In this document: one piece after another, positions 1 through 5,047 of the stretch | Position numbering within the stretch: position 1 is the first letter of the stretch | How the letters are laid out: every line of letters begins with the position of its first letter | Assembly (NCBI GenBank): GCA_033720695.1 | Contig: JAWWCA010000141.1 | Location: 1-9,601, forward strand | DNA from: DATGQT01 sp033720695 | Lineage (GTDB): Bacteria > Bacteroidota > Rhodothermia > Rhodothermales > Rubricoccaceae | Length of the DNA: 9,601 bases | Direction: 5' to 3' | Notes under the pieces: model-generated | The model's input: the letters and a program-made list of their open reading frames with translations, nothing else | The model's database searches: none | Told to the model about the DNA's origin: nothing | Program-made: the position numbers and the translations under genes

Positions 1-1
1 C

Positions 2-1096
2 GACACCCTCCTCGTCAACAGGTCCGGCTCCGTCCGCCGCTCCACCGACGGGGGCCGGACGTGGGCCGAGGTCCGCGACCTCGGCGGCGGCGGGCTCTTC
101 GAGATGCCTCAGGGATACCCCTTTGCCGGGCGCGTCTTCGCTGGCGGCGACGCCGTGCTCCGGAACGCCGTCGGCTACTCCGACGACCGCGGCGCCACCT
201 TCGCCGACGCTCTCATGCAAGGGGTGCCCGGGTTCTACGCCGACGCCGAGGCCTTCGCCGCCTACCCCCCAGGCTCGCCCTGGGCTGGCCGGCTGCTCGC
301 GGCGGGACGGTGGGGCGCGAGCGTGAGCGACGACGGGGGCGAGGTGTTCACCGAGAGCGGGCTGTGGGATCGGTCCTACCGGGGCGAGGGCGTCGCGGTG
401 GTGGCGCATCCGGGCGGGGGGCACGGCGCCATCGTGGGGGGGCGGATCAGCGCGACGAGCGGGCAGCGGGCGTGGTCGAGCGGGGACGGGGGTGCGACGT
501 GGGGGCCTGCGGGGGGCGTGCGGCTGCCGGAGGCCCCCCCCATCGGCCCCGGCTCCGGCTCGTTCGTGCTCGCTGCGGGGGGGATGTCGGCGCTGGCAGT
601 GCTCCCCCGGGGTACGGTGTACCGGACGGACGACGCGGGGGCGACGTGGGCGGCCATCGGGAGGGCGCCGGAGGTGAACGGGGACATCTACCTCAACGCG
701 GCGGCGCTGAGCCCGGACGGCCGGCTCTACGTGGGGCTGCTGGAGATCAGGGCGAACGGGGAGGGGTGGGTGTGGCGGACGGAGGTGCTGCCGGGGGGCG
801 TGCCGGTGCCGGTGGAGGCGGGTCCGGAGGGGGACGAGTCGCTGGGCGTGGAGGTGTCGCCGAACCCGTCTCGGGAGGGGGGCACGGTCACGCTCACGCT
901 GGCTCGGCCGTCGTCGGTGTCGGTCGCGGTCTACGACGGGCTCGGGCGGCGGGTGGCTGTGCTCCATGAGGGACCGCTTCCGGCCGGGCGCCACACGCTC
1001 GCCTTCGACAGGTCCGCCCTGCCGCCCGGCGTGTACGTCGTCCGCGTCGAGGCCAGCGGCACGGTCGTGTCGCGAAGGGTGACGGTGCTCCGCTGA
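2..1096 (+). CDS. Secreted Asp-box (BNR) repeat protein with T9SS C-terminal sorting domain, 5' end missing
   Basis: The reading frame is already open at base 2 and runs 364 codons to TGA at 1094-1096, so the gene begins upstream of the window; the internal ATG at 104 is not a credible start because a repeat precedes it. Five Asp-box motifs (S/T-x-D-x-G-x-T-W/F) are visible: STDGGRTW (41-64), SDDRGATF (179-202), SDDGGEVF (326-349), SGDGGATW (479-502) and TDDAGATW (626-649). They recur every 46-51 residues, the blade period expected of a sialidase/sortilin-like beta-propeller. From about 842 the protein switches to a T9SS type A sorting domain: VEVSPNPSREGG, then VSVAVYDGLGRRV, then LPPGVYVVRVEASG and a basic end. 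By family knowledge such proteins cross the outer membrane through the type IX system and are anchored or released outside. No catalytic residues can be assigned, so enzyme activity is not claimed. The T9SS assignment is strong; the propeller function is unknown. Confidence 0.88.
   Translation, partial: DTLLVNRSGSVRRSTDGGRTWAEVRDLGGGGLFEMPQGYPFAGRVFAGGDAVLRNAVGYSDDRGATFADALMQGVPGFYADAEAFAAYPPGSPWAGRLLAAGRWGASVSDDGGEVFTESGLWDRSYRGEGVAVVAHPGGGHGAIVGGRISATSGQRAWSSGDGGATWGPAGGVRLPEAPPIGPGSGSFVLAAGGMSALAVLPRGTVYRTDDAGATWAAIGRAPEVNGDIYLNAAALSPDGRLYVGLLEIRANGEGWVWRTEVLPGGVPVPVEAGPEGDESLGVEVSPNPSREGGTVTLTLARPSSVSVAVYDGLGRRVAVLHEGPLPAGRHTLAFDRSALPPGVYVVRVEASGTVVSRRVTVLR
842..1093 (+). other. T9SS type A C-terminal sorting domain (part of the preceding gene)
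   Basis: This is the last 84 codons of the Asp-box protein. It shows the usual order of this domain: a PNP motif near the beginning (SPNPSREGG), a beta strand with the YDGLGRRV pattern, a GxHxLxFD-like turn (AGRHTLAFD), the PPGVYVVRV strand and a final strand ending in arginine. In the family this domain is recognised by the type IX secretion machinery and is cleaved on export. It is the best taxonomic clue in the window. Confidence 0.85.
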
Positions 1097-1110
1097 GGAA
1101 CGCTCGGCGT

Positions 1111-1166
1111 CCCCCTCCTCCCCTTGGGGAGGTGCGCCGGAGGCGAAGCCGACGGGGCAGAGGGGG
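1111..1166. repeat. REP-like GC-rich element with nested inverted repeats
   Basis: An outer stem CCCCCT (1111-1116) pairs with AGGGGG (1161-1166). Inside it, CCTCCCC (1117-1123) and GGGGAGG (1126-1132) form a perfect 7-bp inverted repeat around TT, and GGC-GAA-GCC (1142-1150) forms a second small hairpin. The result is a cloverleaf-like fold, 15 nt after the stop of the preceding gene. Similar-looking C-rich/G-rich modules are dispersed in intergenic regions of many high-GC genomes, so a REP-type repeat is my inference. It could also act as an mRNA 3'-end stabiliser or weak terminator, but no T-tract follows. Confidence 0.5.
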
Positions 1167-1383
1167 TCTGATGCCAAGGCGGGCGCCCACCAAGGCACCG
1201 AGACCAGGGCCCACCAACGAGCCCGCGCCCTGCGAACCGTTCGAGGCTCTGCGGTCTCTTCACGGTGCCGCCGCATCCTCTCCCCCGCCCCCGCGCTAGA
1301 CGGCCCACGCGCGACACCCTCGGCCCGCTTGCTTAACGATTTCTGAACGCAACCCGGCCCCGGAGGTGACGTACGAGTGCGCC

Positions 1384-1403
1384 AAGTGACCGGCCGGTCA
1401 CTT
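1384..1403. promoter_or_regulatory. Perfect 20-bp palindrome, probable operator of the TetR-type repressor
   Basis: AAGTGACCGGCCGGTCACTT is a perfect palindrome with no spacer. It lies 32 nt before the GTG start of the TetR-type gene, where an autoregulatory operator is expected. TetR-family operators are typically palindromes of this size, often with a TGAC...GTCA core, which is present here. No other equally long perfect palindrome was noticed in the gap. The exact promoter it overlaps is not visible. The palindrome is seen directly; its role as operator is inferred. Confidence 0.75.
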
Positions 1404-1435
1404 TCTGACGCCCCGTCCACATTCCCTGCACACGC

Positions 1436-1449
1436 GTGGAGGTCTCCAC
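1436..1449 (+). repeat. Short inverted repeat enclosing the GTG start codon
   Basis: GTGGAG (1436-1441), a 2-nt gap, then CTCCAC (1444-1449) form a perfect 6-bp inverted repeat that begins exactly at the initiation codon. In RNA the 2-nt gap would need the closing pair to open. It may reduce translation of the repressor, or be chance in GC-rich DNA. Confidence 0.35.
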
Positions 1450-2095
1450 CCTCTCCCGCCGCGAGCGCGAGCGCCTCGCCCGCCGCCGCGCCATGCTCGA
1501 CGCCGCCCTCGCCGTCTTCGCCGAGAAGGGCTACGCCGGCGCCACCCTCGACGAGGTCGCCGAACGCGCCGAGTTCGGGAAGGGCACCCTCTACAACTAC
1601 TTCCCCGGCGGCAAAGAGGAGATCCTCTTCGCACTCATAGACGACGCATACGACGGGATGGTGGCGCTCGTCGAGACGTACTTCGGGGCGCACGAGGCGG
1701 GGACCCCGGCGCGCGAGCTCTTCCACGGCTTCATCGCCCGGTTCCTCGCCCACTTCATCGAGCGGCAGGCCGTGTTCATGCTCCTCATCAAGGAAGCCCA
1801 GCGCCTCATGTTCGACGACGAGGCCCGGCGCGCGACCCACCTCTTCCGCCTCCGCGAGCGCCTCGCGGACGCCCTCGCCCGCCCCATCGAAGCGGCCATG
1901 GCGCGCGGCGCGCTCCGCCCGCACGACCCCCGCGCCGTCGCCCACCTCCTCATGGGCAACATCCACGGCCTCCTCATGGCCGCCACGTGCGCCCCCGAGG
2001 GCGAGGCCCCCATCGCGCCCGACCCCGAGATCGGCGCCGACTTCATCACCGAGATCCTCTTCGACGGCCTGCTCGCCGAGCCCGGCCGCGCCTGA
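1436..2095 (+). CDS. TetR/AcrR-family transcriptional repressor of the efflux operon
   Basis: The product is 219 residues, normal for the family. The N-terminal TetR_N helix-turn-helix is clear: RRAMLDAALAVFAEKGYAGA (residues 17-36), then TLDEVAERAEFGKGTLYNYF (37-56) with the conserved G-x-LYNYF recognition helix, then PGGKEEIL leading into the ligand-binding helices. The C-terminal half is all-helical and unassigned, as usual for these ligand-sensing domains. The start is GTG at 1436: an in-frame TGA at 1406-1408 blocks any upstream start, and the next ATG (1493) would remove the first helix of the DNA-binding domain. No Shine-Dalgarno motif precedes it, and the start codon sits in an inverted repeat (1436-1449). 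The gene ends 7 nt before the outer-membrane channel gene, so it is probably first in the operon and autoregulated through 1384-1403. The inducing ligand cannot be told from sequence. Confidence 0.93.
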   Translation: MEVSTLSRRERERLARRRAMLDAALAVFAEKGYAGATLDEVAERAEFGKGTLYNYFPGGKEEILFALIDDAYDGMVALVETYFGAHEAGTPARELFHGFIARFLAHFIERQAVFMLLIKEAQRLMFDDEARRATHLFRLRERLADALARPIEAAMARGALRPHDPRAVAHLLMGNIHGLLMAATCAPEGEAPIAPDPEIGADFITEILFDGLLAEPGRA

Positions 2096-2102
2096 CGCCG
2101 CG

Positions 2103-3788
2103 ATGCCCCGACTCCGCCTTCTCCCTCTGCTCCTGCTCGCGGGCGCCGCGCACGCCCAGGCCCCCGCCGCCCCGGACCCCGAGGTCCAGGGGACCGACGC
2201 CGTGACGCCGTGCTACAGCACCGCCACCGGCCTCGTCGGCGACTGCCACACCGCACAGGCCCCCGTCGCGACCGAGACGCCGCTCACGCTGACCGTGGAC
2301 GAGGCCGTCACGCTCGCGCTCGCGCGGAACTACGCCGTGCAGCTGGCCGAGCTCGACGTGGCGAACGCGAACGCGCAGATCCGCGAGCAGTGGGGGCAGC
2401 TCTTCCCGCAGGCCAGCCTCACCTCGTCCTACACCCGCAACGTCGTCACCGCGAACCCCTTCGCCGGCTCCGACGCCGGCGGCCTCTTCGGCTCCCTCGG
2501 CGCCCTCGACTGGCTCGCCTTCAACGAGCGCGCCCGCACCGACGACGACCCCACGACCGAGCCCATCTCGCTCGACGAGTTCCTCCGCCGGCAGGCCGAG
2601 GGCCAGCAGGCCGCCGGCATCGAGTCCGCCTCGGGCGACAACCCGTTCGCCGTCCCGAACCAGTTCTTCAACGGGGTCTCGGTGACGCAGACGCTCTACA
2701 GCGGGGCCGCCTTCGCGGCGGTGCGGGGGGCCGAGAGCCTGCGCGAGATCAACCAGGCCGCGCTCGCGCAGCGCCGCGACGAGACCATCCACCAGACGCG
2801 CCAGCTCTACTACGGCGCCCTCCTCGCCGCCCGCCAGGCCGACGTCGTCGAGGCGTCGGTCGAGCGGACGGTCGAGACCGTGGCGGAGACCGACCTCCTC
2901 GTGGCTCAGGGCGTGGTCCCGAAGCTGAACCGGCTCCAGGCCGAGGTCCAGCTCGCCAACCTCCAGACCGAGCTGATCCAGGCCCGCACGGCCGCCGCCG
3001 CGGCGAAGGACCAGCTCCTCCTCACGCTCGGCCTCCCCGTGGACCAGCCGCTCGCGCTCCGCGGCGAGCTCGCCCCGCCCGACGCGCTCTACCGGACGGC
3101 CGGGCTCGTGGACGCCCTCGGCACCGCCCTCGGCGAGCGGCCGGACCTCGCGCAGGCCCGCCTGGCGGTCCGCCTCCAGGAGGTCCAGCGCAACATCGAG
3201 CGGGCCGCTTACTTCCCCAGCGTCAGCGCCTTCGCCGACCTCGGCATCACGGGCAACGTCCCGGACAACCGGCAGATCGTCACCCAGACGGGCCCCTTCC
3301 AGTTCGAGGCCGACGACCGCGGCTTCTTCGACGGCGACTACTGGCAGCCGACGGTCTCTGTCGGCGTCCGGCTCAACTGGACGATCTTCGACGGCTTCCA
3401 GCGGGGCTACCGGATGCAGCAGCGCCGGATCGCGGTCGAGCAGGCGGAGCTCCAGATGGCGCAGGCCGAGGAGGCCGCGAAGCTGGAGGTGGCCCAGGCC
3501 CTCCGCGCCGTCGAGAGCGCGCGGCAGCGGCTCGCGGCGCAGACGCAGACGGTCGAGACGGCCGAGACCGCCTACGGGTTCGCCTTCCAGCGCCTCACCG
3601 AGGGCGTCGGCACCCAGCTCGACGTCCGCCAGGCCTCCGACAACCTCGACCAGTCGCGCCTCCTCTACCTCCAGGCCATCTACGACCTCCTCGTGGCGCG
3701 CTCCAACCTCGAACGGGCCCTCGGCACCATCGCGCCCGTGGGCACCCCGACGCCCCCGCCCGCCACGACCACCTCCGCCTCGCGCTGA
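2103..3788 (+). CDS. TolC-family outer-membrane efflux channel protein
   Basis: This 561-residue protein forms the exit duct of the tripartite pump. A signal peptide is plain: basic start, hydrophobic LLPLLLLAGAA, and a cleavage site after AHA (residue 18). Two OEP repeats follow. Repeat 1 starts at LTVDEAVTLALARNY (62-77), with beta strands FPQASLTSSYTRN (101-113) and GVSVTQTLYSG (191-201), then long helices (about 205-310). Repeat 2 starts near LVDALGTALGERPDLAQAR (335-353), with YFPSVSAFADLGITGN (370-385) and PTVSVGVRLNWTIFDGF (416-432), then helices to about 541. The paired TLYSG and TIFDG motifs are typical of the family. The segment between the strands of repeat 1 (114-189) is about 76 residues, much longer than in E. 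coli TolC. Two cysteines lie before repeat 1 (C37, C48). The tail is Pro/Thr-rich. The start ATG at 2103 directly begins the signal peptide and is 7 nt after the repressor stop. Confidence 0.93.
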   Translation: MPRLRLLPLLLLAGAAHAQAPAAPDPEVQGTDAVTPCYSTATGLVGDCHTAQAPVATETPLTLTVDEAVTLALARNYAVQLAELDVANANAQIREQWGQLFPQASLTSSYTRNVVTANPFAGSDAGGLFGSLGALDWLAFNERARTDDDPTTEPISLDEFLRRQAEGQQAAGIESASGDNPFAVPNQFFNGVSVTQTLYSGAAFAAVRGAESLREINQAALAQRRDETIHQTRQLYYGALLAARQADVVEASVERTVETVAETDLLVAQGVVPKLNRLQAEVQLANLQTELIQARTAAAAAKDQLLLTLGLPVDQPLALRGELAPPDALYRTAGLVDALGTALGERPDLAQARLAVRLQEVQRNIERAAYFPSVSAFADLGITGNVPDNRQIVTQTGPFQFEADDRGFFDGDYWQPTVSVGVRLNWTIFDGFQRGYRMQQRRIAVEQAELQMAQAEEAAKLEVAQALRAVESARQRLAAQTQTVETAETAYGFAFQRLTEGVGTQLDVRQASDNLDQSRLLYLQAIYDLLVARSNLERALGTIAPVGTPTPPPATTTSASR

Positions 3789-3813
3789 GCCGAGTCCCCA
3801 CACCCCCCTCCCG

Positions 3814-5004
3814 ATGCGAACCCGCTCTCTCTTCCTCCTCCCGCTCGCCCTCGCCCTCGCCGCGTGCGGCGCCGACGACACCGGCGAGGCCGGTGAGGCC
3901 GGCGCCGCCGAGGCCGTCGCCGACAACGCCCTCCCCGTCGAGGTCATCGTCGTCGGGCCGACCCTGTTCGAGGACACGATCGAGCTCACGGGCGCCGTCG
4001 AGGCCCCCGAGGACGCCACGCTCTCGCCCCAGGCGGCGGGCACGCTGACCTACCTCGCCCCCCTCGGCGCGTTCGTGCGCGCCGGCGGGACGGTCGCGCA
4101 GGTGGACCCCTCGACGGCGCAGGCGGCCGTGGCGCAGGCGCGCGCGGGCGTCCAGGCGGCGCAGGCCCAGGTGGAGGCGGCCCGGGCGCAGCTCGACCTC
4201 GCCGAGGACACCTTCCGCCGCCAGGAGCCGCTCTACCGCGACTCCATCATCTCGGCGTGGGAGTTCCGCGGCACCCAGACGCAGCAGGCGAGCGCGCGGG
4301 CGCAGGTGGCGCAGGCCGAGGCGAGCGTCGCCCAGGCCCAGGCCGCGCTCCGCCAGGCGCAGACCGCCCTCGGCAACACGCGCGTTGTGGCCCCGTTCGG
4401 CGGGACCGTCGAGGCGCAGCTCGCCGAACGCGGCGAGGTCGTCGGGCCGGGCGTCCCGGTGGCGCGGCTCGTGTCGTCGGGCGGCCTCCTCATCGAGGCG
4501 GGCATGCCGGAGCGGTACGCGGGCGAGGTCGAGGTCGGCACGCCGGTGCGGATCGTCCCGACGGCCTACGAGGGCGAGCCGATCGGCGGGCGGGTCTCGT
4601 TCGTCGGGCGCGCCGTGAACCCCCAGAGCCGGACGTTCCCCATCCGCGTCACGCTGCAGAGCGCCGAGGTCCCGCTCCGGCCCGAGATGGTCGTCGCGCT
4701 CGAGGTCTCCCGCGCCGTGCTCGAGGACGTGATCGCGCTGCCGCTCCAGGCCATCGTGCGCGACGAGCGTGGGCCGGGCGTCCTCGTCGTCTCTGAGTCC
4801 GAAGGCGCGACTGTGGCCGAGCGCCGCGCCGTGGACCTCGGGCCGTCGTCCAACGGCCTCACCGTGATCGAGGCCGGCCTCGCCGCCGGCGACCTCGTCA
4901 TCGCCTCCGGCGGCGTCACCGAGGGCGACCGCGTCCGCGTCGTCGAGCGCACCGGGGGCGACGACCTCGCCGTGAACACCCCGTCCGAGCCGGCCTCCGA
5001 GTAG
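3814..5004 (+). CDS. RND efflux periplasmic adaptor (membrane fusion protein), lipoprotein
   Basis: The 396-residue product bridges the inner-membrane pump and the outer-membrane channel. It begins with a lipoprotein signal, LALALAAC, with the lipid-bearing Cys at residue 18, followed by an acidic, Gly/Ala-rich linker (19-38). A half lipoyl domain covers about 66-98 (LSPQAAGTLTYLAPLGAFVRAGG). A Gln/Ala-rich coiled-coil hairpin (about 100-188) contains the TolC-docking motif R-x3-L-x6-S as R136, L140, S147. The second lipoyl half is NTRVVAPFGGTV (188-199), then a beta-barrel domain (about 222-300) and a membrane-proximal domain (about 303-378). The C-terminus is acidic and probably disordered. 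It sits 25 nt after the channel gene and 43 nt before the pump gene. The DNA of the hairpin is internally repetitive (recurring GCGCAGGC units coding for AQA), explained by the coiled coil. The fold and role are secure; the substrate is unknown. Confidence 0.94.
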   Translation: MRTRSLFLLPLALALAACGADDTGEAGEAGAAEAVADNALPVEVIVVGPTLFEDTIELTGAVEAPEDATLSPQAAGTLTYLAPLGAFVRAGGTVAQVDPSTAQAAVAQARAGVQAAQAQVEAARAQLDLAEDTFRRQEPLYRDSIISAWEFRGTQTQQASARAQVAQAEASVAQAQAALRQAQTALGNTRVVAPFGGTVEAQLAERGEVVGPGVPVARLVSSGGLLIEAGMPERYAGEVEVGTPVRIVPTAYEGEPIGGRVSFVGRAVNPQSRTFPIRVTLQSAEVPLRPEMVVALEVSRAVLEDVIALPLQAIVRDERGPGVLVVSESEGATVAERRAVDLGPSSNGLTVIEAGLAAGDLVIASGGVTEGDRVRVVERTGGDDLAVNTPSEPASE

Positions 5005-5012
5005 TCCCCGTC

Positions 5013-5030
5013 GCCGCCCTGCGCGGCGGC
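5013..5030 (+). other. Small hairpin in the gap between adaptor and pump genes
   Basis: GCCGCC (5013-5018) and GGCGGC (5025-5030) form a perfect 6-bp stem around a 6-nt loop, in the longest gap inside the operon (43 nt). No T-tract follows, so it is not a standard terminator. It could tune the relative expression of the pump or stabilise the upstream message; it could also be chance at this GC content. Confidence 0.3.
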
Positions 5031-5047
5031 ATCCGCACCCCAGCGCC

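Larger units (their letters stand above)
1097..1435. other. Non-coding gap between the secreted protein and the efflux operon
   Basis: No credible gene is seen in these 339 bases on either strand; the minus-strand open frames crossing it are Arg/Pro/Gly-rich and lack family signatures. It contains the folded element at 1111-1166, then a 9-bp direct repeat GCCCACCAA (1185-1193 and 1209-1217, period 24 bp), then an AT-richer stretch at about 1329-1347 (TTGCTTAACGATTTCTGAA), and finally the palindromic operator at 1384-1403. The AT-richer patch is the most likely place for upstream promoter elements, but no well-spaced -35/-10 pair or Bacteroidota -33/-7 pair is convincing. The operon promoter must lie in the 3' part of this gap if the palindrome is its operator. 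Confidence 0.7.

Noticed and set aside
61..969. Alternative + strand frame within the first gene
   Set aside because: Product is an Arg/Gly-rich string; the frame open from base 2 has the Asp-boxes and the sorting domain.
1111..1166. Rho-independent terminator after the first gene
   Set aside because: Strong stems are present, but there is no T-tract after them, so the element is listed as a REP-like repeat instead.
1377..1640. Alternative + frame start at GTG 1377 overlapping the operator and the repressor start
   Set aside because: Product is Ser/Pro/Arg-rich without motifs and overlaps the clear TetR-type frame.
4081..4380. Tandem DNA repeat in the adaptor gene
   Set aside because: Recurring GCGCAGG-type units are explained by the Ala/Gln-rich heptads of the coiled-coil hairpin and are not exact tandem copies.
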